NCBI GenBank assembly: GCA_938042195.1
Contig: CALIRQ010000006.1
Location: 1 to 46,867, forward strand
Reading direction: 5' to 3'
Length of the DNA stretch: 46,867 nucleotides
Source of the DNA: an uncultured archaeon
GTDB lineage: Archaea > Thermoproteota > Bathyarchaeia > 40CM-2-53-6 > CALIRQ01
The first letter of the stretch is position 1. Every line of letters starts with the position of its first letter. Below the pieces are notes generated by a model. That model had not been told where the DNA came from, ran no database searches, and saw nothing but the letters and a program-made list of their open reading frames with translations. The position numbers were made by a program, and so were the translations under genes. Positions 24,453 through 32,723 of this stretch are shown piece by piece.

Positions 24453-26090
24453 TCATTGGCTCGGCCTCCCCTTCCGCTCGAATTGCCGCTCGTAAAGCTC
24501 CTCAACCTCCTCCAGCGTAGCGCATTCGGACGGATCCTTGTCATCCCTTATCTTGGTTATCCTCGCGAACCTAAGCGCGAACCCGGATGCGTAAACGGGG
24601 CTGCGCTGGATCTCATCGAACGCTACCTCCACCACCACGCTCGGTCTGACCCTAACCCCCCAATCGGATTCCGAAACCTTATCGCTGAGGAGCCTCTTGG
24701 TCATCTCTTCGAACTCTTCATCCGTCAAGCCCTTGAACGTCTTCCCGATAATCGAAAACTCGCCCGTCCTCGGATCCCTCGCGGCCAGGTGGTAATTGCT
24801 TAACCAACCGGATCGCCTCCCGTGCCCCCACTCCGCGGCCACTATGACCAAGTCCAAGGATTGCGAGGGCTTTATCTTCAGCCAATCCCTCGATCTGGTC
24901 CCCGGCGAATAGGGCCCATCGGGGGATTTCGCCACGATCCCCTCATGCCCCTTACCCACGGCCTCCTCCAGATATCGCCCCACTTCGACGGCCTCGCGAG
25001 CCATTACGCTGCCCACCATCAGGTCTTGGCTGCAGGCCTCCTCCAAGATCGCCCGCCTCTCCTCATAGGGACGATCGATCAAGGTCTCGCCGTCATTGAG
25101 GAGCGCGTCGAATAGGAACAACCTAAGCGGTATTAGCTCAACCATCCGGCCCACATCGTGGATCCTCTTGAACCGCTCCATGAGCGCTTGGAAGGGCAAG
25201 GGCCTCCCGCTATCGCCCACCGCCACGACCTCCCCATCCAGCAAAGCCTCCCTCGAGCATATCCCACCCGATGCCAAATCGACCACGTCGGGGAGGCTTT
25301 CGGTCACATCGGCCAATCGCCTGCTGTAGATCCTGATCCTATCCCCCCTCTTATGGATCTGCACCCTGGCCCCATCGAGCTTGAACTCAAGGGCGGATCT
25401 ACCACCATGCTCCTCCAGCGCCGATCCGGGATCGGCCGCCATATCCGCCAGCATGGGCCGGAGCGGCCTGAAGAGCGCTATGCCAATTCCCTCCAATCCC
25501 CCGGTGCCGGCGCCGAGGGCCCTTTTCGCAACCTCGCCCAAATCGCCCAAGAAGGCATAGGCCCTTTTGACCGCCTTTGCATTCACCCCAGCGGCCGATG
25601 CGATCGCCTCGAGAATCACCCCCTCAACGGCCCCTATGCGCATTTCGCCGAGCAGCATCCTAACGAAGTACTCGCGCTCCATTGGGCCCATCCTGCCGAG
25701 GAGGCCGATGAGGATCCTCTCCCTCCTCCTCCTCGATCCCTCGCCCGACGCAGATGCCATCTCCCGCAGAGCCCTGGAGACCTCCGAGATTGTGGGTGGC
25801 CTCTCCAACAGCGCGGCCTGGCCCCCCTCGATCCGCTCCAGCGCCCTCAGGATAGTGCTGGAGCTCACGTTCAAAGCTTTGAGATTGGCCTCATGGAGCG
25901 CCCTCCCGGTGAGGAGTAGTACGGCCGGGACGGCTTCCCCCTCCCCCAGCCCGCGGAGGAAGGCGCTCAAGCATTTTACCTTCTCGCCTCTCCTGCTGGT
26001 CCCCTCGAGCCTCGAGCATAGGGAGGCGAGCTCCGAAAAGAGTGTCCCACCGATGCTTGGGATCGGTCCGCCCGATCGGGCCACTCCCAA
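24453..26090 (-). CDS. lig: ATP-dependent DNA ligase
   Basis: A replicative archaeal ligase of about 545 residues. It has an N-terminal DNA-binding domain, then the nucleotidyltransferase domain with motif I EFKLDGARVQIHK (AMP-accepting K237), LDGEVVAV, EGIVAKSP and DWLKIKP, and a C-terminal OB fold ending in RFARITKIRDDKDP. These are the usual motifs I to VI. The family start is near LFSELA; upstream the only starts are TTG (26090) and GTG (26084), both just downstream of the promoter. I used the TTG. It seals nicks during replication and repair. Confidence 0.96.
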   Translation of the reverse strand: MGVARSGGPIPSIGGTLFSELASLCSRLEGTSRRGEKVKCLSAFLRGLGEGEAVPAVLLLTGRALHEANLKALNVSSSTILRALERIEGGQAALLERPPTISEVSRALREMASASGEGSRRRRERILIGLLGRMGPMEREYFVRMLLGEMRIGAVEGVILEAIASAAGVNAKAVKRAYAFLGDLGEVAKRALGAGTGGLEGIGIALFRPLRPMLADMAADPGSALEEHGGRSALEFKLDGARVQIHKRGDRIRIYSRRLADVTESLPDVVDLASGGICSREALLDGEVVAVGDSGRPLPFQALMERFKRIHDVGRMVELIPLRLFLFDALLNDGETLIDRPYEERRAILEEACSQDLMVGSVMAREAVEVGRYLEEAVGKGHEGIVAKSPDGPYSPGTRSRDWLKIKPSQSLDLVIVAAEWGHGRRSGWLSNYHLAARDPRTGEFSIIGKTFKGLTDEEFEEMTKRLLSDKVSESDWGVRVRPSVVVEVAFDEIQRSPVYASGFALRFARITKIRDDKDPSECATLEEVEELYERQFERKGRPSQ

Positions 26091-26121
26091 GTAGGTCGCC
26101 CCGTTCTCCGCCTCGGGCCGC

Positions 26122-26152
26122 CTTTTATTCCCCGCGACCCGAGGAATAAAAG
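26122..26152. promoter_or_regulatory. Back-to-back mirrored TATA boxes (perfect inverted repeat)
   Basis: CTTTTATTCC (26122-26131) and GGAATAAAAG (26143-26152) are exact inverted copies separated by 11 bases. The left copy is correctly placed and oriented for the ligase gene. The right copy points toward the plus-strand gap at 26.16 kb, where no intact gene is recognised. Confidence 0.5.
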
Positions 26153-26598
26153 CCTTGGGAGGGCTGGATGCGCGTCGAGGGCTTAATTGCGATCCGGTTC
26201 AAGGCCAGTCGCGAGCGAAGCCGGAAGGCCCCAGCTCGGAACGCAACCCTTCAGATCCCGAAAACCGGACTCAGGATCCGATCTTCCACCCCCCACCGCT
26301 TTCATCCCTCTCGAACCCTTTATGGATTCGCATTCTCCTCGGATGGGATGTGGAGCTCAACTCTCAGGACCGCGATATTTTCATCAGCGTTCTGCGCATC
26401 CTCTTCTACATTCCGTTTCATAAAATATTATGGCGAGTCTGACCGCCGACCACGTCATCGCCCTTTACAGGGGTCGAATAATACGACATCTTCAGCCCAG
26501 AAACATTTGGAATGCCTCGCTGGATATGCGCATTATCCGATCATATTGCATTGCATGCCCTCGGCGATCGTTCGAAGGGACGAGCCGAGACGCGGGCT
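26153..26598. other. Gap with possible broken gene remnant
   Basis: No intact recognisable gene. A plus-strand frame from ATG 26168 opens with MRVEGLIAIRFKASRE, protein-like and correctly placed after a TATA box, but then becomes a Ser/Pro/Arg-rich sequence. On the minus strand, ATG 26421 gives 33 codons including VLRVELHIPSEENA, and the neighbouring frame continues AIHKGFERDESGG. Either could be the remains of a small protein such as a Pcc1-like KEOPS subunit. I cannot prove this, and they cannot both be right. Confidence 0.25.
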
Positions 26599-27474
26599 TC
26601 AGAACCCATGATCTAGCTCTCCGAAGTTGCCCGGCGTTGCGCATCGCTCAAGATTGGCGAAATCCTCCCGCAAGATCCTCTCGAGATCCACGGGCCCCAC
26701 CCCGGATAGGGATTCGACGGCCTCCCTATATTTTAGCCTCATCTCCCCCGCGAAGGGGTTATGCCTCTGTATGGATAGGATGGCGTTCAAATTGATGCGA
26801 AACCTCTTCAGGAGGCTCAGGGTCCTCTCGAAGGACTCCGTGGAGAACTTGGGATCGAACCCAAGCTTCGAAAGGCAATCCACCAGGCACATATAGGAGA
26901 AGTGGTGCAGGGCTTGGATCTTCGCCATCGCCTCCTCGTGTTCCTCAACGGTGGATAGGATCGCTTCGCATCCCAGTCCGCGTAGGATCGAGAGGAGCTT
27001 CCCAAGCCACCTCTCGGCCTTGATCGGTATGACCACGACCCTTTTGCCCCTTAAGCTCTTTACGGTCGGCCCGAAGAGCGGATGTATGCTTATGTACTCG
27101 ATGCGATCCGGCAGGTTCTCCTTTATCGGCCCTACTAATCCGGTCTTGATTGAGGATACGTCGACCAAGAGGGAGCCCTCGTCCATATCGCCGAGCGCCT
27201 TGATAGCTTCCCCCAGGACTTCTTCGAAGGGGACGGCTATGATGACCACCCCGAAACCCTTGAGGGAGCCGCCCTCCAGGAGGCCTACCCCAAGCCTCCT
27301 CGCTACCTCCCTCCCCCTCCTCTCGTCCAGATCGCGGATGACGACGCGTAGGCCGCATGCCTTAAGGCCCTTGGCCAAGAGCCTCCCCATTCCGCCGGCT
27401 CCACCGATGATCGCTACTTTGCCGCCGGATAAGAACCCAGAATTTTCAAAAACGAAGCTTTCCGCTTCAGGCAT
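26599..27474 (-). CDS. tyrA: Prephenate dehydrogenase
   Basis: A 291-residue NAD(P)-dependent enzyme of tyrosine synthesis. The dinucleotide loop is VAIIGGAGGMGRLLAKGL (residues 19-36), and later blocks are LLVDVSSIKTG, ISIHPLFGP and a helical C-terminal dimer domain. It lacks a fused chorismate mutase or ACT domain, consistent with separate genes in this operon. The frame starts at ATG 27474, overlapping the end of pheA by about 60 bases; no later ATG, GTG or TTG precedes the Rossmann strand, so the overlap seems real. It is the last gene of the shikimate operon. Confidence 0.93.
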   Translation of the reverse strand: MPEAESFVFENSGFLSGGKVAIIGGAGGMGRLLAKGLKACGLRVVIRDLDERRGREVARRLGVGLLEGGSLKGFGVVIIAVPFEEVLGEAIKALGDMDEGSLLVDVSSIKTGLVGPIKENLPDRIEYISIHPLFGPTVKSLRGKRVVVIPIKAERWLGKLLSILRGLGCEAILSTVEEHEEAMAKIQALHHFSYMCLVDCLSKLGFDPKFSTESFERTLSLLKRFRINLNAILSIQRHNPFAGEMRLKYREAVESLSGVGPVDLERILREDFANLERCATPGNFGELDHGF

Positions 27475-28256
27475 ACCAAGGCCTCCTTACACTTTTCGTC
27501 CTCCCTATGCCCTTCGAAATCCACATAAAAGATGTATTCCCAAGGCTTCCGCTTGGCGGGCCTGGATTCGATCTTCGTCAGGTTTATATCCCGCTTCGCA
27601 AACTCCCCGAGTGCTCCATAGAGCGCCCCCGGCTTATTCTCGACGGAGAATATTATGGAGGTTTTATCGGATCCAGTGGCCGGGGAGTCGGCCTTCGAGA
27701 TCGCCAAAAACCTAGTGAAATTGTTCTTATCATCCTCGATCCCCCTTTCCAATATCTCCATCCCATTCAGCTCCGCCGCCAGCTCGGTCCCGATGGCCGC
27801 AGCGCCCTCCATGCCCCTCACCAATTCCACGGCCCTCGAGGTGCTGCTGGTCTCGATCTTCTCGACCTTCGGAAGCTTTGAGGAGATGAACCTCCTGCAT
27901 TGGGCCAAGGCCTGCGGATGCGACGCCAAAATCCTTATGTCTCCCATCCTCATACCCGGCTTGACGATCAGGTTATGCGAGATCCTCAAATCGATTTCCC
28001 CGCATATCCGCAGATCCGACTCCAGAAGCAAATCCAACGTCAGTCCCACGGAGCCCTCGATCGAGTTCTCCAAGGGTACTATGCCCAGGTCCGCTTCGCC
28101 ATTCGAAACCGATTGAAAGACCTCGGCGATGTCCGGCAGGGGGATTAAAACGGCCGCAAGGCGAGAGGAGTATTTCCTCGCGGCTTCTTCGCAGAAGGTT
28201 CCGCGGGGCCCCAAATAGGCGACCCTAAATGAATCGCTAAAGGGATCCGCTCTCAT
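27414..28256 (-). CDS. pheA: Prephenate dehydratase with ACT domain
   Basis: 280 residues. The catalytic domain begins VAYLGPRGTFCEEAA and contains GIVPLENSIEGSV and the NNFTRFLAI motif, whose TRF is needed for dehydration of prephenate to phenylpyruvate. The C-terminal ACT domain has NKPGALYGALGEFAKRDINLTKIESRP, the phenylalanine-binding GAL and ESRP motifs, so feedback inhibition by Phe is expected. The ATG overlaps the aroC stop as ATGA. Confidence 0.95.
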   Translation of the reverse strand: MRADPFSDSFRVAYLGPRGTFCEEAARKYSSRLAAVLIPLPDIAEVFQSVSNGEADLGIVPLENSIEGSVGLTLDLLLESDLRICGEIDLRISHNLIVKPGMRMGDIRILASHPQALAQCRRFISSKLPKVEKIETSSTSRAVELVRGMEGAAAIGTELAAELNGMEILERGIEDDKNNFTRFLAISKADSPATGSDKTSIIFSVENKPGALYGALGEFAKRDINLTKIESRPAKRKPWEYIFYVDFEGHREDEKCKEALVCLKRKASFLKILGSYPAAK

Positions 28257-29374
28257 GGTGTTGCCCGGGCCCCTCCCCCTTTGATAACCGGCGGTATGAC
28301 GCCAGCCCTTAGGGCATGATCGGCCAATGTTATGGCCGCCATGGCCTCCACCACCGGGACCGCCCTGGGAACGATGCAGGGATCGTGCGCGCCCTCCACG
28401 GTCAACTCCATTTCTTCCATGCGCTCCAAATCCACGGTCCTTTGGGGCTTGCGAATGGATGGGGTAGGCTTTATGGCGATCCTGCAGACTATGGGCATTC
28501 CATTGCTAATCCCTCCGAGGATCCCGCCGGAATTGTTCGTCAAGGTCCTGACCCGACCGCCCTCCACGATGAAGGGGTCGTTGCATTCGGATCCCCTCAT
28601 CCTCGAGGCCTCGAAGCCAGCGCCGAACTCAACGCCCTTCACCCCCGGTATCGCGAAAAACGCCTTGGCCAAGTCCCCATCCAATGTATCGAAGACAGGC
28701 TCGCCGAGCCCGATGGGCGGGTTTAGGATGATGCATTCGATTATGCCGCCCACGCTATCCCCTTCGGATTTAGATCTCAATATCTCAGCGATCATCTTGC
28801 TGGAGGCTATCGGATCCAAGCAACCGATGGGATCCATTCCCTTGGGGCGCCCCTTAATCGCTTCGAAATCCACATCCTTAGCCTTGATTCCGGCTATTTC
28901 CTTCACATGCGCGAATATCTCCACGTCAACCGTCCTCAGGAGGGCCTTCGCAATGGCGCCGGCCGCGACGAAGCCCGCGGTTATCCTCCCGGAGAATCTC
29001 CCCCCGCCCCTATGATCGTTGAATCCCCCATACTTCGCATGGGCCGTGAAATCGGCATGCCCCGGCCTAGGGAGGCTTCGCATCCACTCGTAAGCGCTTC
29101 GATCGGCGCCCTCATTCCTGATCAAAAGACATATGGGCGCGCCCGTGGTCCGGCCCCCCAGGACCCCGCTGAGTATCTCGACCTCATCGCGCTCCACCCT
29201 TCGGCTGACCAACTCGCTCGCCCCGGGCCTCCTCCTATGCAATTCCATTTGGATGTCTTCTCGCGCCAACTCCAGCCCGGCCGGGCATCCGTCCACTACG
29301 ACCCCCACGCAAGGCCCATGGCTCTCCCCGAAGCTCACGACCCTGAACCTTTCGCCAAGCGCGTTCCCGCTCAA
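28253..29374 (-). CDS. aroC: Chorismate synthase
   Basis: About 373 residues; converts EPSP to chorismate with reduced FMN. Motifs are SFGESHGPCVGVVVDG, HRGGGRFSGRITAG, NNSGGILGGISNG and RAVPVVEAMAA. I place the start at TTG 29374, which overlaps the aroA stop as TTGA and gives the family N-terminus M-S-G-N-A-L-G-E-R-F. The longer open frame to 29446 lies inside aroA and adds unrelated sequence. It ends in an ATGA overlap with pheA. Confidence 0.95.
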   Translation of the reverse strand: MSGNALGERFRVVSFGESHGPCVGVVVDGCPAGLELAREDIQMELHRRRPGASELVSRRVERDEVEILSGVLGGRTTGAPICLLIRNEGADRSAYEWMRSLPRPGHADFTAHAKYGGFNDHRGGGRFSGRITAGFVAAGAIAKALLRTVDVEIFAHVKEIAGIKAKDVDFEAIKGRPKGMDPIGCLDPIASSKMIAEILRSKSEGDSVGGIIECIILNPPIGLGEPVFDTLDGDLAKAFFAIPGVKGVEFGAGFEASRMRGSECNDPFIVEGGRVRTLTNNSGGILGGISNGMPIVCRIAIKPTPSIRKPQRTVDLERMEEMELTVEGAHDPCIVPRAVPVVEAMAAITLADHALRAGVIPPVIKGGGARATP

Positions 29375-30633
29375 GCCCCTTCCCTCAATTGAACCCCAAG
29401 GTTGGCCAAGCAATCCCAGAAGCCGGGCCAAGATTTGCTGACGCATTCGGCGTTCTCGATGGCGACTCCCCTAACCTTCGCCCCGAGCACGGCGAATGCC
29501 ATCGCGATCCTATGATCCCCCTTGGGGTCTATCTCCGCGGGGTGAAGCCTCGATCCCTCTATGAAGAAGCTGTCCCCGATCACCTCCACCTTGGCGCCCA
29601 TCCTCTCCAACCCCTCGGCCATCGCGGCCACCCTATCCGATTCCTTAAAGCGCAACCTGCCTATCCCGTAGAGCTCGCTCCTCCCCTTCGCGGTGGCGCA
29701 GAGGGCCGCTAGGACCGGGAATAAATCTGGGCAATTCGATACATCCGCCCTTATCGCGTTCAGATCCGATTCCTGAGCGACGACCGAAACCCCGTGGAGG
29801 GAGATACTTCCCCCCATCCTTCTCAGAAATTCGACGATCTCCCTATCTGCTTGGGAGGAATCGGGCCTTAGCCCTATGACCTCCGTCCTTCCGGATAGGA
29901 TTCCGAGAGCCAATATGAATGCCGCGGAAGACCAATCTCCTTCAACCTCAAAGGTGGAGGCTTTATATCGCTGCGGATCTATTATAAATCGCCTCAGTCC
30001 CCCATCCGCCTCTATATCAACGCCGAACGCCTTCTGGACCTCAATGGTGATTATGACATAGGGCTTTGAAACCAAATCCCCTCTAACCTCAATCATGGTT
30101 GTTTCATCAGCCAAGGGGGAAGCCAAGAGCAGGGCCGAAACGAATTGGGAGCTCAAATTGCCTAGAACTTGTGCATACCCTCCCCTCATAACCCCCTGTA
30201 TCATTGCTGGGGGAAATCCTGAATTGCATGAGCATTTTGCGCCCAATGCGTTCAAGGCATCGATAAGCGGCCCAATCGGCCTTTTTGAGAGGCTCGGGCC
30301 AGCCGTCAATACGGATTTTCCATCTATGAGAGAGCATAATGATGCAAGGAAGCGCATGGTTGTTCCGGATTCTCGACAGAATATTTCCGAGCTGGGCTCG
30401 AGGAGCTCTCCTCCTTCGACGAGCCAAGAGTCGGAACGATTCTTCGTTAATGAAATTCCGAGATTCCCAAGAGCTTCGCGGGTCGCTTCCACATCTTCTG
30501 AGTTTGGCAAGAATCTTATCTCGCTTTTCCCTTCCGCCAAGGCCCCGCAAATAAGCGCCCTATGCGCTAAGCTTTTCGAGGGCGGAGCTTCAAGTTTGCC
30601 CCAAGCTTCACCCCTTTCTACTAAGACCTTCAT
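29371..30633 (-). CDS. aroA: 3-phosphoshikimate 1-carboxyvinyltransferase (EPSP synthase)
   Basis: 420 residues with the two-domain EPSP synthase fold. Motifs are LEAPPSKSLAHRALICGALA (PEP and substrate lysine), ESGTTMRFLASL (the GTTMR signature), SKRPIGPLIDAL and LRFKESDRVAAMAEGL. It adds PEP to shikimate 3-phosphate. It follows the chorismate mutase gene with an ATGA overlap and runs into aroC with a TTGA overlap. Confidence 0.96.
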   Translation of the reverse strand: MKVLVERGEAWGKLEAPPSKSLAHRALICGALAEGKSEIRFLPNSEDVEATREALGNLGISLTKNRSDSWLVEGGELLEPSSEIFCRESGTTMRFLASLCSLIDGKSVLTAGPSLSKRPIGPLIDALNALGAKCSCNSGFPPAMIQGVMRGGYAQVLGNLSSQFVSALLLASPLADETTMIEVRGDLVSKPYVIITIEVQKAFGVDIEADGGLRRFIIDPQRYKASTFEVEGDWSSAAFILALGILSGRTEVIGLRPDSSQADREIVEFLRRMGGSISLHGVSVVAQESDLNAIRADVSNCPDLFPVLAALCATAKGRSELYGIGRLRFKESDRVAAMAEGLERMGAKVEVIGDSFFIEGSRLHPAEIDPKGDHRIAMAFAVLGAKVRGVAIENAECVSKSWPGFWDCLANLGVQLREGA

Positions 30634-31124
30634 GGACGTGCCATCTCCAATAAATAGGAAACTTGAAGTTCTCTCGATATATCCAAAATCAGCTCCAGCA
30701 ACCCAATTACGGCTCTCTTCCTCTCCATCGTTCCGAAATCGATGCTCTGCGAAATTTTGGCAAGGAGCCCTTCCTCGATTTTTCTTCTTTTGACGAATTC
30801 GATCATCGCTTCTCTATCCTTGGGCAAACTGGGCGTTTCCCTAACCTTCAATTCGGCCACTTTCAGGCTTAAGGAGCATCTATCCAAGATGAGCTTCCGC
30901 AGCTCATTTAATTCTTTGTCAGATAAATTCAAAGAGGCCGCGACTTCTTCCAAACGCCCTCGAATGTCCTCCCTCGGCATGTGATATTTTTTGCAAATGT
31001 CTTCAGCCAAGTTTATGCTCCATGATTTGAAATCCCCTCCCCGTGATTCGCTCGAAGCGACGTGCGCTATTTGTTCTGTGAGCTGCGCGATTCTCAGCCT
31101 TATCGAATCTATTGATTCGCCCAA
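30630..31124 (-). CDS. aroQ: AroQ-type chorismate mutase with extra N-terminal region
   Basis: 164 residues. The C-terminal 95 residues carry an AroQ domain: ELNELRKLILDRCSLSLKVAELK with R76, R82 and K93, then PKDREAMIEF (D103, R104, E105), and ISRELQ with Q154. These match the Arg, Lys, Arg-Glu and Gln active-site set of AroQ enzymes, which turn chorismate into prephenate. The first 66 residues are an additional helical region starting IDSIRLRIAQL that AroQ enzymes normally lack. It might be a degenerate second AroQ or a partner-binding part. The gene sits between aroK (16-base overlap) and aroA (ATGA overlap), as expected for the pathway. Confidence 0.8.
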   Translation of the reverse strand: MGESIDSIRLRIAQLTEQIAHVASSESRGGDFKSWSINLAEDICKKYHMPREDIRGRLEEVAASLNLSDKELNELRKLILDRCSLSLKVAELKVRETPSLPKDREAMIEFVKRRKIEEGLLAKISQSIDFGTMERKRAVIGLLELILDISRELQVSYLLEMARP

Positions 31125-32014
31125 CTCCTAGCATTCTCCTTATTGGTTTTTGCGATAATGATCTTCCCATATCGCTCCAATGCGCTCTTAACACTAACCA
31201 AAGCATCCCTATGGGTAACCGCAACAATTGCGGGCCCCTTTCCCGATAACCCCGCAGCCACGGCTCCCGCTTCCAAGGCATCGATCGTCGCCTCAGCTGG
31301 ATGTCCGAGCGCTGCGGAATAAGCCAAGCTGTTTAGGATCATGGCGTCCCAATATTTTCCCGCAAGGGCTTTCTCGTGAGCCTCCAAGGCTTGTTTTGAA
31401 ATGAGCTTCATCCTCCTGACGTTAGATTTCATAGTATAACTCTTCTTCTCCGGCACCGCGATCACAACAAAGAGGTCTTCTACTTCAAAAGTTTTGAGGA
31501 TCCTCCTTTGAAAATTATCCGTGATGATTACGTTTCCGAAAAATGATGCGGAGGCATCGTCGAAGGCGCCAGTTATTGTCGTACCGGCTTTTATCGCCGC
31601 ATCAACGGCCAAGTTCAATATCTCGAAATCGGAAAGGCGCTCTCCGAGGGCGGATAAAATCGCCAAGGTTATTGCGTTAGCCGCTACACTGCTACTCTTT
31701 AGGCCCCTAGCTATGGGGATATTTGAGTTGGTTATTACCCTAGCCCCAAGATCCCTTATGCCAAAGCGATTGAAAAGGACCTCTACGCATTTCTCAATGA
31801 GGATTGTGCTCTCTTCAGGATCTGATATTATCTTCCCCTCCACGACTCCAGCCTCTTGGGTTAGCTCAACCCTCGCCTCAGTCCATAGGTCTATCCCAAA
31901 GGCCGCGCCCATTCCAGTTGCTATGCCATTTACAATCGTCGCAGCTCCCCGAGCAACTGCGACCCCTTTCATGGGCCTATCCTTGTCAAGAGCTTGTCCG
32001 AAACTTTGCCTCAT
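31109..32014 (-). CDS. aroK: Archaeal shikimate kinase (GHMP family)
   Basis: A 301-residue GHMP-type kinase, unrelated to bacterial AroK. It starts into MKGVAVARGAATIVNGIATG, the family's usual N-terminus, preceded here by 14 residues. The ATP loop is SNIPIARGLKSSSVAANA, and later comes SGKGPAIVAV. The start at ATG 32014 is supported by GAGGTGATC five bases upstream, a nine-base match to the end of 16S rRNA. That ATG overlaps the TGA of an upstream 96-codon open frame. It heads the recognisable part of the shikimate operon; aroB, aroD and aroE are not in the window. Confidence 0.93.
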   Translation of the reverse strand: MRQSFGQALDKDRPMKGVAVARGAATIVNGIATGMGAAFGIDLWTEARVELTQEAGVVEGKIISDPEESTILIEKCVEVLFNRFGIRDLGARVITNSNIPIARGLKSSSVAANAITLAILSALGERLSDFEILNLAVDAAIKAGTTITGAFDDASASFFGNVIITDNFQRRILKTFEVEDLFVVIAVPEKKSYTMKSNVRRMKLISKQALEAHEKALAGKYWDAMILNSLAYSAALGHPAEATIDALEAGAVAAGLSGKGPAIVAVTHRDALVSVKSALERYGKIIIAKTNKENARSWANQ

Positions 32015-32301
32015 CCAATGATCACCTCAGAATGAGGTATTAGAGGCGAGAATTTCGCTCGTCGGTAAAAGGCATCGGGTTGTGAAAATAGAAGGGTGTT
32101 TGCGATTGCAGAGGAAGGGGCTATCCTCATGCTAAGCGAAATTGAAATCGGATGATTAATGATTTTACTCGATGTCTCCCATCCAAGATCGTTATCGATT
32201 TGCGCTTTCCTAGCCGGCTCCCAGACCGAAGGGGCGATCCCTTCCTTTGATATAAAGTGGACCACCCTTAATGGATATCTCCACCAAAATCCACCCCCCA
32301 A
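32011..32301 (-). CDS. Possible small ORF coupled to aroK, unrecognised
   Basis: A 96-codon open frame from a TTG near 32301 whose stop overlaps the aroK start as ATGA, the same junction seen repeatedly in this operon. The strong ribosome-binding site of aroK lies inside its last codons. The product has no motif I recognise, and its composition is ambiguous. A TATA-like box at 32247-32259 lies inside it, which argues against it. It may simply be an open frame in the operon leader. Confidence 0.25.
   Translation of the reverse strand: MGGGFWWRYPLRVVHFISKEGIAPSVWEPARKAQIDNDLGWETSSKIINHPISISLSMRIAPSSAIANTLLFSQPDAFYRRAKFSPLIPHSEVIIG
32022..32030 (-). promoter_or_regulatory. Strong Shine-Dalgarno site of aroK
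   Basis: GAGGTGATC on the minus strand, five bases ahead of the aroK ATG. It fixes that start and rejects the internal Met codon at 31972. Confidence 0.6.
32247..32259 (-). promoter_or_regulatory. Candidate TATA box of the shikimate operon
   Basis: The minus strand reads CCACTTTATATCAAAGG. A transcript would begin near 32227, about 210 bases before aroK. A second candidate, CTTAAATAC at 32438-32446, would give an even longer leader. Confidence 0.4.
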
Positions 32302-32640
32302 GATCTTTCAGGCGGACCGTCTAATAGCTAAAGAAGTAGAGCCAAGCGCTCGGGAGGCATCGCTCATTCTGGTCCTTTGGGCCAACCCGAGCCTCGCTCA
32401 AGCGCGATCCACCTTGGACCTTGCCCCCTAAGGGCTTGTATTTAAGATTTATGGCGCCTTTCGAGGGATCGCTGATTTACCTAGTGGATCTTAAAAAACG
32501 CTGCTGATATATCGGCGAAAGCGCTTTCCGGGGATGTCCAAGGCCCTTCCTCGCAAAGGCAACGACTTCTTGAGGAAACAGCCCGCCGAGCGAAGCTAGC
32601 GGATGATTGAGCGCAAATCCAAAAAAAGCACTTAATCTCG
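32302..32640. other. Divergent gap between shikimate and trp operons
   Basis: No recognisable gene on either strand. Together with the flanking stretches it forms a gap of about 700 bases between two divergent operons. GC content falls here and AT-rich patches increase toward the trp promoter. It could hold control sites for both operons or the eroded remains of a pathway gene. Confidence 0.35.
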
Positions 32641-32648
32641 AGCCACAT

Positions 32649-32689
32649 ACGTATAAAATTGTACAGATAAGCTTTAAATACTACCAGTA
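32649..32689 (+). promoter_or_regulatory. trp operon promoter with two short palindromes
   Basis: The TATA box CTTTAAATA lies at 32672-32680. Upstream are the palindromes TACGTA (32649-32654) and TGTACA (32660-32665). Directly after the TATA box is TACT-ACC-AGTA (32679-32689). The TrpY regulator of Methanothermobacter recognises TGTACA-type sites, so one of these could be an operator. No TrpY-like gene is in the window. Confidence 0.45.
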
Positions 32690-32723
32690 TTCACTATCGG
32701 AGCCGAGAAGGGAGCAAAGATGA

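Noticed and set aside
29375-29446. Longer aroC starting at 29446
   Set aside because: The extra part lies within aroA; TTG 29374 gives the normal chorismate synthase N-terminus.
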